Positions 27,957-38,382 of a stretch of DNA of 64,000 nt are shown here, one piece after another. Position 1 is the first letter of the stretch, and each line of letters begins with the position of its first letter. This DNA comes from Massilia violaceinigra (GTDB lineage: Bacteria; Pseudomonadota; Gammaproteobacteria; Burkholderiales; Burkholderiaceae_D). The position numbers and the translations under genes were made by a program. The DNA lies in contig NZ_CP024608.1 of NCBI RefSeq assembly GCF_002752675.1, positions 744,001-808,000 of the forward strand, in the 5' to 3' direction. The notes under the pieces were generated by a model. The model did not search any database and was not told the DNA's origin. It was given only the letters and a program-made list of their open reading frames with translations.

Positions 27957-28859
27957 TCACATCGGCTGCAGCGGAATCGTCCCCATGGTCGGCGTCGAAC
28001 ACGGCTCTTCATCGAACGCGATATCGCCCAGCGGGCTGGCCACGCCATCGGCCTTGATCTCCTTGAACCCGAACAGCTCCTGGTCCATCAGATGCGACGG
28101 CACGACGGTGGACAGCGACGAGAAGATGCTCTCGACCCGGCCCGGATATTTTTTCTCCCACTCGCGCATCAGGTTCTTGATCTGCTTGCGCTGCAGGTTC
28201 TCCTGCGAGCCGCACAGGTCGCACGGGATGATCGGGAACTGCTTGACCTCGGCGTAGCGCTCCGAATCGGCTTCCTTCACGTAGGCCATCGGGCGGATCA
28301 CCATGTGCTTGCCGTCGTCGGAGACCAGCTTGGCCGGCATCGCCTTGAGCTTCCCGCCGAAGAACATATTGAGGAAGAAGGTCTCGAGGATGTCGTCGCG
28401 GTGGTGGCCCAGGGCGATCTTGTTACAGCCCAGTTCATCGGCCACCCGGTACAAAATCCCGCGCCGCAGGCGCGAGCACAGCGAGCAGGTGGTCTTCCCT
28501 TCGGGGATCAGGCGCTTGACGATGCTGTAGGTGTCCTGGTTCTCGATGTGGAACGGCACGCCCAGCTTGGTCAAATAGGCCGGCAGGATATCGGCCGGGA
28601 AGTTCGGCTGCTTCTGGTCCAGATTGACGGCGATGATCTCGAAGTGGATCGGCGCGCGTTCGCGCAAGGTCAGCAAAATATCCAGCAGCGCGTAGCTGTC
28701 CTTGCCGCCCGACAGGCACACCATCACCTTGTCGCCGTCTTCGATCATGTTGAAGTCGCCGATGGCCTGGCCGACCTGGCGGCACAGGCGCTTGTGCAGC
28801 TTCTGGTTTTCGTGGGCGACCTTGTCGTCGCTGCGCTCGATCACGGCCGCGTCGCTCAT
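27957..28859 (-). CDS. ttcA: tRNA 2-thiocytidine(32) synthetase TtcA
   Basis: Thiolates cytidine 32 in the anticodon loop of a few tRNAs, using ATP and an iron-sulphur cluster. The 300-residue protein has the PP-loop SGGKDS at residues 50-55, the Cys pair CSLC (125 and 128), and a second pair CDLC (213 and 216) that supplies the third cluster ligand. [19 protein letters not shown] is the conserved adenylation segment. An upstream in-frame extension overlaps folB and is not homologous, so the ATG at 28859 is used; it overlaps the folB stop as ATGA, meaning tight coupling. Confidence 0.96.
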   Translation of the reverse strand: MSDAAVIERSDDKVAHENQKLHKRLCRQVGQAIGDFNMIEDGDKVMVCLSGGKDSYALLDILLTLRERAPIHFEIIAVNLDQKQPNFPADILPAYLTKLGVPFHIENQDTYSIVKRLIPEGKTTCSLCSRLRRGILYRVADELGCNKIALGHHRDDILETFFLNMFFGGKLKAMPAKLVSDDGKHMVIRPMAYVKEADSERYAEVKQFPIIPCDLCGSQENLQRKQIKNLMREWEKKYPGRVESIFSSLSTVVPSHLMDQELFGFKEIKADGVASPLGDIAFDEEPCSTPTMGTIPLQPM

Positions 28860-29254
28860 GCTTCTTCCTTGATCTGGAATACTTCCACGCCCACGCCTTC
28901 GCAGTCCGGATACACGTCCGGCTTCATGGTCGACACGCGCACCGCGCGCACGTTCGGGTGCGCGAGCATCGAGCGCACCACGTCGTCGCACAGGGTCTCC
29001 TGCAGGTGCACGTGGCCCTGGGCCATGCGGCGCGCGATGGTTTCGCGCATGAAGTCATAGTCGACCACTTCCTGCAACTGGTCGTCCTTGGGCGTGGACA
29101 GCGCCAGCGGGATGTACAGGTCGACGTTGATCAGGACGCGCTGCTCGCCCTTTTTCTCGAAGTCGTGCACGCCGATGTTGATCATCACTTCGTAATTGCG
29201 CAGGAACAGGCGGCGGCAGGCGCTCAGCTTGGGGTGGGACAGGGCGGACAGCAT
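28856..29254 (-). CDS. folB: Dihydroneopterin aldolase
   Basis: Cleaves 7,8-dihydroneopterin to 6-hydroxymethyl-7,8-dihydropterin and glycolaldehyde in folate synthesis. The product has 132 residues, close to the usual 120. Family signs: [21 protein letters not shown] with the catalytic-site IGVHDFE region, [12 protein letters not shown], and the C-terminal [13 protein letters not shown] in place of the usual alanine-rich strand. The start at [10 protein letters not shown] is the first ATG after the upstream reductase gene, 20 bp away. Together with that reductase it forms a folate/pterin pair. Confidence 0.92.
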   Translation of the reverse strand: MLSALSHPKLSACRRLFLRNYEVMINIGVHDFEKKGEQRVLINVDLYIPLALSTPKDDQLQEVVDYDFMRETIARRMAQGHVHLQETLCDDVVRSMLAHPNVRAVRVSTMKPDVYPDCEGVGVEVFQIKEEA

Positions 29255-29274
29255 AGGGAGTCTTTCAGGTTGTT

Positions 29275-30054
29275 TTATTTGGTAAGGAACATCACGTCGC
29301 GCTCCAGCGGCATCAGGTGCTGGCCGCCGTCGACCACCAGGGTGGTGCCGGTGACGGCGCGCGCGCCCGCCAGGTAGCACACCGCGGCCACGATGTCGTC
29401 GGGCGTGCTCGATTGTCCCAGCGGCGTGGCCCGGTGGGCCTGGGCGAAACCGGCCTCGGTCTGATCGCCCGACAGCATGGTGATCCCGGGCGCCACGCCG
29501 ACCACGCGCACCGTCGGCGCGAGCGCTTGCGCGAGCATGCTGGTGGCGGTGTGCAGGGCGGCCTTGGACAGGGTGTACGACAGAAAATCGGGATTGAGGT
29601 TGTACAGCTTCTGGTCGAGCAGGTTGATGACGACCGCCTGTTCGCCGGCTTGGGTGGCCGCGTGCAGGGCCTGGGCCAGCAGGATGGGCGCGGCCACGTT
29701 GGCCTGCATGTGGCGCGCCAGCAGCGCCGGCGAAAAATCGGCCGCGCTGTCGTAGTCGAATTGCGAGGCGTTGTTGACGACGCAGCCGACGGGACCAAGT
29801 TCGGCCACCGCGCGCGGAACCAGGGCGCGCACGCCGGCTTCGTCGGCCAGGTCGCATTGCAGCAGCGCGGCCCGCCGTCCGAGCGCGCGCACGGCGTCGG
29901 CCACCTCGCGCGCGTCCGCTTCCGAGCTGCGGTAGTGCAGCGCCACGTCCCAGCCGGCGCGCGCCAGGCCGAGCGCGATGGCGCGGCCGATGCGGCGTCC
30001 GGCGCCGGTCACGAGGGCGACCGGTTGACGTGGGGTGGATGCGGGTTGTTGCAT
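29275..30054 (-). CDS. Pteridine-reductase-like SDR (PTR1/FolM type)
   Basis: A 259-residue short-chain dehydrogenase that probably reduces dihydropterin or dihydrofolate with NADPH. Three features separate it from ordinary SDRs. The dinucleotide motif is TGxxxRxG (TGAGRRIG, residues 16-23) instead of TGxxxGxG. The catalytic serine is replaced by Asp147, thirteen residues before Tyr160 as in PTR1. The YxxxK pair is Tyr160/Lys164 (YTLSK). NNAS and the C-terminal GTTLVVDGGQHL are standard. The location directly upstream of folB supports a pterin role (FolM-like). Activity and exact substrate are inferred. Confidence 0.85.
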   Translation of the reverse strand: MQQPASTPRQPVALVTGAGRRIGRAIALGLARAGWDVALHYRSSEADAREVADAVRALGRRAALLQCDLADEAGVRALVPRAVAELGPVGCVVNNASQFDYDSAADFSPALLARHMQANVAAPILLAQALHAATQAGEQAVVINLLDQKLYNLNPDFLSYTLSKAALHTATSMLAQALAPTVRVVGVAPGITMLSGDQTEAGFAQAHRATPLGQSSTPDDIVAAVCYLAGARAVTGTTLVVDGGQHLMPLERDVMFLTK

Positions 30055-30169
30055 AAATGAGCAGACTAATAGGCAGAAAAGCAGGCGGATTGGACGCCGT
30101 GCCGGCGCGAGCCGCTATTATCGCCTAAAGTTCGCTCAAGGTCCCCAAACGGGACCGTTTATGCTTCCT

Positions 30170-31300
<1,131 letters not shown>

Positions 31301-31333
31301 CGTTGTGGTTCTCCTGCCTTGAATTAGTTGAAA

Positions 31334-32200
31334 TCAGCCCTTGACCGCGCCCGCGGTCAGCCCGCGCACGAAGTATTTGCCAGCCACCAGGTACAGCCCC
31401 AGGGTCGGCAGCGCGGCGATGATGGCGGCGGCCATGTTGACGTTGTATTCGGTGACGCCGGTCGAGGTGTTAACCAGGTTATTGAGCGCCACCGTGACCG
31501 GCTGCGCATCGGCGCCGCCGAACACCACGCCGAACAGGAAGTCGTTCCAGATCTGGGTGAACTGCCAGATGAAGCAGACCATGAAGATCGGCAGCGACAG
31601 CGGAAAGATCACGCGGCGGTAGATGGTGAAAAAGCCGGCGCCGTCGATGCGCGCCGCGTTCACCAGTTCTTCCGGCACGGTGACGTAGTAGTTACGGAAG
31701 AACAGCGTGGTAAACGCCACCCCGTAGATGATGTGCACGATGATCAGGCCGGTGGTGGTGTTGGCCAGGCCGGCCATGCCGAGCAGGCGCGCCATCGGCA
31801 GGATCACTACCTGGAACGGGATGAAGCAGCCCACCATCAGGGCCGTGAACACCACGTTCGAGCCGCGAAAGCGCCAGTGCGCCAGCACGTAGCCGTTCAG
31901 GGAGCCGATCAGGCTCGAAATGAGCACCGCCGGTATCGTCATGCTGACCGAGTTCCAGAAGTAGGGCGCCAGGCCCTCGCAGCGCACGCCGGTGCAGGCG
32001 CCGCTCCAGGCGCGCGTCCAGGCTTCGGTGGTCGGGGACAGCGGCAGGTCGAGGATGGTACCGGTGCGGATCTGCTCGAGCGACTTGAACGAGGTGGTGA
32101 GCATCACGTACAGCGGCGCCAGGTAGTACAGCGCCACGAGTGTGAGCAGCACGTAGATGAAGATCCGCCCGGGAGTGAGCTGGTTCTGGTCAGCGCCCAT
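31334..32200 (-). CDS. Sugar ABC transporter permease (MalG type)
   Basis: Inner-membrane permease of 288 residues with six predicted helices. The first is at about residues 11-33 (RIFIYVLLTLVALYYLAPLYVML). The cytoplasmic EAA loop, ELVNAARIDGAGFFTIYRRV, contacts the ATPase. The family is that of MalG-like carbohydrate permeases. Its start overlaps the end of the preceding MalF-type permease gene by 11 bp, so the two halves of the channel are translationally coupled. Confidence 0.93.
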   Translation of the reverse strand: MGADQNQLTPGRIFIYVLLTLVALYYLAPLYVMLTTSFKSLEQIRTGTILDLPLSPTTEAWTRAWSGACTGVRCEGLAPYFWNSVSMTIPAVLISSLIGSLNGYVLAHWRFRGSNVVFTALMVGCFIPFQVVILPMARLLGMAGLANTTTGLIIVHIIYGVAFTTLFFRNYYVTVPEELVNAARIDGAGFFTIYRRVIFPLSLPIFMVCFIWQFTQIWNDFLFGVVFGGADAQPVTVALNNLVNTSTGVTEYNVNMAAAIIAALPTLGLYLVAGKYFVRGLTAGAVKG

Positions 32201-33140
32201 GGCGTGCTCCTTTGGTTTCGAGGTACATGAGTGGCACCAGTACCGCCAGCACGGTGGCCAGCATCATCATGGCCGACGCCGCGCCCAGGCCCAGCTGGCC
32301 GCGCGTGAACGAGAACTGGTACATGAAAATGGCCGGCACGTCGGACGAGGTGCCAGGTCCGCCGGCGGTCAGCGCCATGACCAGGTCGAAGCTCTTGATG
32401 GCGATGTGCGACAGCACCAGCAGCACGCTGAAGAACACCGGCCGTAGCGCGGGAATGACGATGCGCAGGTAGATCGTGGGCAGGCTGGCGCCATCGACCA
32501 TGGCGGCCTTGATGATGGCGTCATCCACGCCGCGCAAACCGGCCAGGAACAGCGCCATCACAAAACCCGACGACTGCCAGACGCCGGCGATGACGACCGT
32601 GTAGATCGACATCTCGGAGTCGACCAGCCAGTCGAGGCGGGCGTTGACGAAACCCCAGTCGTGCAGCATTTTTTCCAGCCCGAGGCCGGGATTGAGAATC
32701 CACTTCCACGCCGCGCCGGTCACGATGAACGACAGCGCCATCGGGTACAGATAGATCGCGCGCAGGGCGCCCTCGGCGCGGATGCGCTGGTCGAGCAAGA
32801 TCGCGATCGACAGGCCGATGGCCAGGCACAGCAAGATGAACAGGCCGCCGAAGATGCCCAGGTTGGCCGCCGCGGTCCACCAGCGATCCAGGCCGAACAG
32901 GGCGGTGTACTGGCCGAAGCCGGCGTACTCGAAGCGCGGCATCATGCGCGATTCGGTCAGCGACAGAAAGGCGGTCAGCACGATGAAGCCGTACACGAAC
33001 ACCAGCGACATCAGGATGGTGGGCGCCAGCACCAGGCGCGCCATCCAGGCGTCGACGCGGGCGGCCCAGCGGCCGGGAACCGCGGGGGCGCGCGTGCGCG
33101 CCTGCGGCCCCGGACTGGAAGTCAGGGAGGAAGCGGACAT
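32190..33140 (-). CDS. Sugar ABC transporter permease (MalF type)
   Basis: Partner permease of 316 residues. It has a cytoplasmic N-terminus of about 30 residues, then a first helix near LVLAPTILMSLVFVYGFIVL and five more. The EAA loop reads DDAIIKAAMVDGASLPTIYL. PGTSSDVPAIFMYQFSF in the last third is typical of the glucose/mannose-type permeases. It follows the binding-protein gene by about 104 bp, a gap containing GC-rich inverted sequence that could set relative expression. Confidence 0.92.
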   Translation of the reverse strand: MSASSLTSSPGPQARTRAPAVPGRWAARVDAWMARLVLAPTILMSLVFVYGFIVLTAFLSLTESRMMPRFEYAGFGQYTALFGLDRWWTAAANLGIFGGLFILLCLAIGLSIAILLDQRIRAEGALRAIYLYPMALSFIVTGAAWKWILNPGLGLEKMLHDWGFVNARLDWLVDSEMSIYTVVIAGVWQSSGFVMALFLAGLRGVDDAIIKAAMVDGASLPTIYLRIVIPALRPVFFSVLLVLSHIAIKSFDLVMALTAGGPGTSSDVPAIFMYQFSFTRGQLGLGAASAMMMLATVLAVLVPLMYLETKGARHGR

Positions 33141-33244
33141 GAATAGATCTCCAAAAGACGGATGCAGGCCGGCGCCAATGCGGCGGGCCGGGCTGACGGG
33201 TGCGCGCGCGGCCGTGAGCCGCGCACGGGGGTGCTACGAGAGGC

Positions 33245-34498
33245 TTACTGCGTCTTTGCTGCCTTGGCCAGGGCTTGAACCGCTGCCTGCGGGGTCATGG
33301 TGGAGTTCATGAACTTGGCCACCACGTCCTGGATCGCGCCGGCCTTGGCCGAGTCGAGTGCCATGCCGTGCGCCAGGCTTGGCAGCAGGGCATTGCCCTT
33401 GTTGCTGGCCGCCATGTCATCCATCGACTTGGTGGCGCAGCTGTCGAACTTGGTGCGGGCGATGTTGGCGCGCGCCGGGATCGAACCCTTGTTCAGGTTG
33501 AACACTTCCTGGAATTCCGGGCTCATCACGGCCGACGCCAGGGTCAGCTGGGCTTTCTGCTCTTCCGGATTCTTGACCGTGAACATGGCCAGCGAATCGA
33601 TGTTGAAGGTGAACGATTTCTCGGTGCCCGGCGCGGCGACGCACAGGAAGTCCTTGCCCGCAACCTTGCCGGCGGCGGTGAATTCGCCCTTGGCCCAGTC
33701 GCCCATGAACTGCATGCCGGCCTTGCCGTTGATGACCATGGCGGTTGCCAGGTTCCAGTCGCGCCCGGCGGCATCCTTGTCGATGTAGGTCTTGATCTTC
33801 GCCAGCGTTTCGAACGACTTGATCATGGTCGGGCCGGTCAGGCTGGCCTGGTCGAGCTTGACCAGCGACTTGTTGTAGAAGTCGGCGCCGCCGACGCCCA
33901 GCACCACCGTTTCAAAGATGGTCGTGTCCTGCCATGGCTGGCCGCCGTGGGCGATCGCCACCAGGCCGGCTTTCTTGATCTTGTCGGCCGCGGCGAAGAA
34001 TTCGTCGAAGTTGGTCGGGGTCTTGGCGCCGGCCTTGGTCAATACCGCAGGGTTGATCCACAGCCAGTTGACGCGGTGCACATTGACCGGCGCAGCGACG
34101 TAATGGCCCTTGTATTTCATCACGTTGGAGATGACCGGCGGCAGCAGGCTGTCCCATTTGCCGGCCGTGGCCGCGCTGTCGATATTGGCCAGCACGCCTT
34201 CATTGCCCCATTCCTGGATCGCCGGGCCCTTGATCTGGGCCGCGGTCGGTGGGCTGCTGGCGATCACGCGCGCTTTCAGGGCGGTGGTGGCGTTCTCGCC
34301 GGCACCGCCAGCGACCGCGAAGTCTTTCCAGACCACGCCTTTCGCTTCCATCATTTTTTTCAGTTCGGCAATCGATTTGGCTTCGCCGCCGGAAGTCCAG
34401 TAGTGCAGCACTTCGACTTGCGGTGCGGCTTGCGCCACGCCGGCCAGGGTGGCCAGGCCGGCCGCGGCCAGGAAGAACTTGAGTTGTTTGATTTTCAT
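33245..34498 (-). CDS. Periplasmic sugar-binding protein of the ABC importer
   Basis: A 417-residue extracellular solute-binding protein. The signal peptide is KFFLAAAGLATLAGVAQA with cleavage before APQVEV. The mature chain opens VEVLHYWTSGGEAKSI, the pattern of glucose/mannose-type binding proteins (GtsA-like), and contains PWQDTTIFETVVLGVGG and MGDWAKGEF, both shared with the paralogue encoded at 36321. An in-frame codon 15 bp upstream is ignored because GGAG is spaced for the ATG at 34498. It delivers sugar to the permeases; the exact sugar is inferred to be glucose-like. Confidence 0.92.
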   Translation of the reverse strand: MKIKQLKFFLAAAGLATLAGVAQAAPQVEVLHYWTSGGEAKSIAELKKMMEAKGVVWKDFAVAGGAGENATTALKARVIASSPPTAAQIKGPAIQEWGNEGVLANIDSAATAGKWDSLLPPVISNVMKYKGHYVAAPVNVHRVNWLWINPAVLTKAGAKTPTNFDEFFAAADKIKKAGLVAIAHGGQPWQDTTIFETVVLGVGGADFYNKSLVKLDQASLTGPTMIKSFETLAKIKTYIDKDAAGRDWNLATAMVINGKAGMQFMGDWAKGEFTAAGKVAGKDFLCVAAPGTEKSFTFNIDSLAMFTVKNPEEQKAQLTLASAVMSPEFQEVFNLNKGSIPARANIARTKFDSCATKSMDDMAASNKGNALLPSLAHGMALDSAKAGAIQDVVAKFMNSTMTPQAAVQALAKAAKTQ

Positions 34499-34600
34499 CT
34501 GGTTCGTCTCCAACGATTTTTTGATTTGACTGCGAGTGTGACTGCGTCGATCTCGGTGCGCGGCGTCAGCCGCGCACCATTGCTGCGGGTTTTCCTGCTG

Positions 34601-35884
34601 TTACCACCAAGCTTCCAGGTGGACGCCGTACGACGTGCCGCTGGTCTTGTCGCCATACACCGGGCCGCCGTTGTTGAAGGCATTCACGGCGCCCTTGGCG
34701 GCGTCGTTCCATTTGCCGTAGCTGACAAAGGCGCGCAGTTCCGGACGCGAGTAGTAGTCGCGGCCCAGGCTGATGGTCGGGGCGATGGTCAGCTTGGTCA
34801 GGCGCTGGGCGGACGGGTTGGCCTTGTCTTTCAGGCGGGTCACGCCCAGCTCGGCTTGCATCTTGAAGTTTTCGGCCAGGGCGTACACAGGGCGCGCGCC
34901 GACGGTGGTCCAGGTGGCGCTACCGTTCAGGTCCGACTTGTCGCGCTGGTACAGGGCCACGAATTCCATGCTGAAGTCGCGCGTCGGCTGGATCACGATA
35001 TCGTTGAACACGCGCACACGGGTCACGTCCGAATCGAGCAGGGTGCTGCCGGAAGGGCCGATACGGGCGCAGCAAGGACCATTGATGCCGGTGCCGGGGC
35101 CGACGCCGTACTGCACGCCGAAAGTGTTGCCGCCGCCGAGGATCTTGGCCTGGCGGTGGAACAGCGAGACCTGGTAGCCGTCGTGGGTCTTGACGTTGTT
35201 GTTGTCGTCCTGGGCATGGATCAGGCTGACAGCGATGTCGAGGGTGCCGTTCGGATTGACCGGCAAGCCTTCGTACACGATGTTCTGGCGCAGTGCGGAA
35301 TTGGTGCTGCGCAGGGTGCGCACGCCGGTCAGCGGATCGGTGGAGTAGACGTTGTCGTCGTTGTCCTTGAACAGGGCGTAGCTGATCTTGCCTGGGCCGA
35401 CAGGGTAGCCGTCGACGCCGCCGCCGGTGCCGTTCATGTTGATGTACTGCATGTCCAGCATGTGGATATCAGGACGGTAGTAGTGACGCTTACCGGCCCA
35501 GATGATGCCGCCGTTCATGAACGGCAGGTTTTTCGCTTCCACATAGGCTTTCGAGACGGCCAGTTTGGCGTCGGCGAAGTCCGAGCCGTTCTTGTAAGCG
35601 TCGACCCAGAAGGTGCCGACGAAGGTGGCGCCGTTGCTGGCCTTGGCCAGGGCGTGGGTGTAGCCGAATTCGGTGAAGCTGTCGCACTCGTTGCCGAGGC
35701 GGTAGGACATGGTGATGCCGCCCAGGCCGTAGCAGCTTTGCGAACCGCCGTTGGTGGCCGAGCCGACGCCTGCGCGCAGGTAACCGTGGAAGCCCTCGGT
35801 CTCATGGTCCCCGGCGACGGCGCCGCTGCTGGCGAAAGCGAGCAGCAATGCGGTTGCTAATGTACTCAAAGTAATGCGTTTCAT
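34601..35884 (-). CDS. LamB-type carbohydrate porin
   Basis: Outer-membrane beta-barrel of 427 residues, first gene of the importer operon. The signal peptide ends near SSGAVAG. The mature N-terminus GFHGYLRAGVGSA, two cysteines 16 residues apart (Cys51 and Cys67; LamB has the same spacing for its surface disulphide), KRHYYRPDIHMLDMQY and the terminal aromatic residue (EAWW) mark the LamB/maltoporin family. AAGGAGAC precedes the ATG. It is likely to bring the importer's sugar into the periplasm. An additional Cys-Cys pair (GPCCARIG) in a middle loop is unusual for a porin. Confidence 0.92.
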   Translation of the reverse strand: MKRITLSTLATALLLAFASSGAVAGDHETEGFHGYLRAGVGSATNGGSQSCYGLGGITMSYRLGNECDSFTEFGYTHALAKASNGATFVGTFWVDAYKNGSDFADAKLAVSKAYVEAKNLPFMNGGIIWAGKRHYYRPDIHMLDMQYINMNGTGGGVDGYPVGPGKISYALFKDNDDNVYSTDPLTGVRTLRSTNSALRQNIVYEGLPVNPNGTLDIAVSLIHAQDDNNNVKTHDGYQVSLFHRQAKILGGGNTFGVQYGVGPGTGINGPCCARIGPSGSTLLDSDVTRVRVFNDIVIQPTRDFSMEFVALYQRDKSDLNGSATWTTVGARPVYALAENFKMQAELGVTRLKDKANPSAQRLTKLTIAPTISLGRDYYSRPELRAFVSYGKWNDAAKGAVNAFNNGGPVYGDKTSGTSYGVHLEAWW

Positions 35885-36320
35885 TTAGTCTCCTTATTAG
35901 TATGTAAAGTAGCGGGGCGAGGTGGCGCTACCTTGATCAGCACGCTTGCGGCACTGTTACGTCGACATCCCGGCCACCTTAAAGCGTGTTCAAGCGACAA
36001 CGTGGGCGACAGTAGCATCGGCTCGCAAAAAAGTGCGATTGGCGAACAATCGCCCCTTGTAACATTCCAAGTGCTTGATTTGTAAGGAAAGCGCCGATTT
36101 CGTGCTGTTGAGCTTGCAACATATCTTTACAATCGCCGCGCGCAGGAATTTACGTTCGCTCACTCTGCCGTGGCGCCGAAAACGCCGGTAAATCCGGACG
36201 GCGCCGCCTGCAACAAAACGAAACAATTCGCAAAATAACTTTGCAAATCGCTGTAGTAAAATTACATTTTTTGTGCGGTTTTTTCGTTATACACTGTCCC
36301 GCAAACAGGAGGGCGTGATA
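35885..36320. promoter_or_regulatory. Divergent control region of transport operon and sensor locus
   Basis: About 436 bp between the divergent porin and second binding-protein genes, more AT-rich than its flanks. It must hold promoters for both directions, but I cannot fix -35/-10 pairs with confidence. It contains a 19-bp palindrome (36035-36053) and two copies of a (C/T)GCAAA(A)T-like motif near 36226-36250. A short minus-strand frame inside it (35990-36226) has no recognisable product and is not called. Confidence 0.55.
36035..36053. promoter_or_regulatory. Candidate operator palindrome
   Basis: GCGATTG-GCGAA-CAATCGC: perfect 7-bp arms around a 5-bp centre, about 150 bp upstream of the porin gene. 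Its location between the transport operon and the two-component genes makes it a plausible binding site for the response regulator or a repressor; that is inference. Confidence 0.4.
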
Positions 36321-37661
36321 GTGGCGAAAGCGACAACGGGCAAAGTGCCCCGGGAGACAGGCGCGCGCGGCAGGCGCTTGCTGGCCGCGCTGGCGCTCGC
36401 TGTGCTGGCGCTGCCGATGCCGGCCCGGGCCGACGCCAAGGCGGATGCCAAGGCCAAGGCCGAGGCCAGGCCCGTGACCGAGTCGCTGCAGGTGCTGCAC
36501 TGGTGGCAGTCGGCCAGCGAACGGCGCGCGGTCGACCTGCTGGCCGAGCGCTTGGGCCAGCAGCACGTGCAGTGGCGCGACGCCATGGTGCCCGGCGGCT
36601 CGGGCATCGGTGCCGGCATCGTCCTGCGCAGCCGCGTCCTGGCCAAGGATGCGCCGGAAGTCGCCCAGCTCAATGGTATCGTGATCCGCGACTGGGCCCG
36701 GCTCGGTTTGCTGGCCGATCTGGACCAGGTGGCCGCGCGCGGCGACTGGGAGCGCCAGTTGTTGCCCGGTATCGCAGCCCTGATCCGGCCCGGCCAGCAT
36801 GTGGTGGCGGCTCCGCTCGGCATTCACCGGATCAATATCCTGTTTCACAACCGCGCCCTGTTCGCCCGTCACGGCTTGAACGCGCCGGTCACCTGGCCCG
36901 ATTTCGAGCGCGCCGCCGCCGTGCTGGCGCGCGCCGGCGTGACGCCGCTGGCGCAAAGCAGCGAACCGTGGCAGGTCGCCACGCTGTTCGAGACGCTGGT
37001 GCTGGCCGAGGGCGGGGCGGCCTATTTCCGCCAGCTGTTCCAGCAGCGCGAGCCGGCCGCGTTCGCCGATCCGCGCCTGGGGCGCGCCTTGACGCGCCTG
37101 CGCGGCCTCAAGAAGTGGATGGGCGCGCCCGTGCGCGAACTGAGCTGGGCGGAGGAAGTGCGCCAGGTGGCCGACGGCAGCGCCGGCATGCTGGTCATGG
37201 GCGACTGGGCCAAGGGCGAGCTCAACGCCCTGGGATTGCACAGCGACCGCGATATCGGCTGCGGCGCCGTGCCCGGCACGGCCGCCTATCACCTGTATAA
37301 CGTCGACATGCTCAGCATGCTGGCCGAGCGCCCGGCCCAGCGCGCCTCGCAGGAAACGCTGGCGGCCATGGTCATGCAGCCGGCCCTGCAGCGCGATTAC
37401 AGCCGCGTCAAGGGCTCGGTCCCGGTATTGCGCGCGCCCGACCTGGCCTCCATGGATGCCTGCGCGCGCGCTTCCTGGACCCTGTTCGCCACCTCCCCGG
37501 CCGGGCAGGTGCCGAGCATGGTGCACCGCATGGCCACCGACGAAACCGCACGCGACGCCATGGTGGCCGAGCTGCACCGCTTTTTTCTTAACGAACGCGT
37601 CAGCGTCGCCGATACCCAACGCCGTCTGGGCGTGATCGGCCGCCGCCCGCAAGACAGGTAA
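36321..37661 (+). CDS. Second sugar-binding-protein paralogue at the sensor locus
   Basis: A 446-residue exported solute-binding protein paralogous to the one at 33245-34498. They share VLHxW, PWQxxTxFETxVL and an identical GDWAKGE, and align over most of their length. The signal peptide (RRLLAALALAVLALPMPARA) is preceded by a basic segment, and the mature protein starts with an unusual charged Asp-Ala-Lys repeat (about residues 39-51). AGGAGGG at 36307-36313 is correctly spaced from GTG 36321; earlier GTGs are too close or unsupported. It is not followed by permeases but, after 10 bp, by a response regulator and kinase, so it probably reports ligand to the kinase rather than feeding transport. 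Confidence 0.88.
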   Translation: MAKATTGKVPRETGARGRRLLAALALAVLALPMPARADAKADAKAKAEARPVTESLQVLHWWQSASERRAVDLLAERLGQQHVQWRDAMVPGGSGIGAGIVLRSRVLAKDAPEVAQLNGIVIRDWARLGLLADLDQVAARGDWERQLLPGIAALIRPGQHVVAAPLGIHRINILFHNRALFARHGLNAPVTWPDFERAAAVLARAGVTPLAQSSEPWQVATLFETLVLAEGGAAYFRQLFQQREPAAFADPRLGRALTRLRGLKKWMGAPVRELSWAEEVRQVADGSAGMLVMGDWAKGELNALGLHSDRDIGCGAVPGTAAYHLYNVDMLSMLAERPAQRASQETLAAMVMQPALQRDYSRVKGSVPVLRAPDLASMDACARASWTLFATSPAGQVPSMVHRMATDETARDAMVAELHRFFLNERVSVADTQRRLGVIGRRPQDR

Positions 37662-37671
37662 GCTACACATA

Positions 37672-38382
37672 ATGCGAAACATCCTCATCGTCGACGATGA
37701 CCAGAAGATCAGGACCCTGCTCAAGACTTACCTGGAAAAGAACCAGTACTCGGTCACCCTGGCTCACAACGGCGCGTCCTTCTTCACCGAATTCAACCGC
37801 AGCGTGGACACCCTGTCGCTGGTCATTCTCGACGTCATGCTGCCCGACACCGACGGCTTTGCCCTGTGCCAGGCGGTGCGGCGCCGCTCGAACGTGCCGA
37901 TCATCATGCTCACCGCCAGTTCCGACGAAGCCGACCGCGTGGTCGGGCTGGAACTCGGGGCCGACGACTATATTTCCAAGCCGCACAGCCCGCGCGAGTT
38001 GCTGGCGCGCATCAAGGCGATTCATCGCCGCACCGGCATGGAAGCGGCGGCGCCGCCGCGCTACCACCGTTTCGGCGGCTTTACCATCGACACCGTCGAG
38101 CGCAGCGTGGTCGACCACATCGGCACGCCGGTGCCGCTGTCGGGGCTCGATTTCCAGCTGCTCAAGTATTTCATCGATCACGCCGGCGAAATCCTCGACC
38201 GCAGCGTGCTGTGCGAAGCCACGCGCGGGCGTGACGCCGGGCCGTTCGACCGTTTCCTCGATGTGCAGATCAGTCGCCTGCGCCTGCGGTTCAACGATTG
38301 CGGCAAGCAGCCGTGGCTGATCAAGACCGTGCGCGGCGCCGGCTACGTTTTCGCCGCCAGCGTCATCAGCAGCCATGAATAA
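37672..38382 (+). CDS. OmpR-family response regulator
   Basis: A 236-residue DNA-binding regulator. The receiver domain has acidic residues at IVDDD (8-10), phosphoacceptor Asp54 (VILDVMLPD), Thr81 and Lys103 (YISKPHSP). A C-terminal winged-helix domain (about 135-230) contains LSGLDFQLLKYFIDHAGEIL and the recognition segment DVQISRLRLRF ending in KTVRGAGYVF. It sits 10 bp after the binding-protein gene and overlaps the kinase gene by 8 bp. The divergent porin-transporter operon is its obvious candidate target. Confidence 0.93.
   Translation: MRNILIVDDDQKIRTLLKTYLEKNQYSVTLAHNGASFFTEFNRSVDTLSLVILDVMLPDTDGFALCQAVRRRSNVPIIMLTASSDEADRVVGLELGADDYISKPHSPRELLARIKAIHRRTGMEAAAPPRYHRFGGFTIDTVERSVVDHIGTPVPLSGLDFQLLKYFIDHAGEILDRSVLCEATRGRDAGPFDRFLDVQISRLRLRFNDCGKQPWLIKTVRGAGYVFAASVISSHE

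Noticed and set aside
35990..36226. Short minus-strand frame in the sugar control region
   Set aside because: No recognisable product or ribosome binding site, and it lies where regulatory sites for two divergent units are expected.
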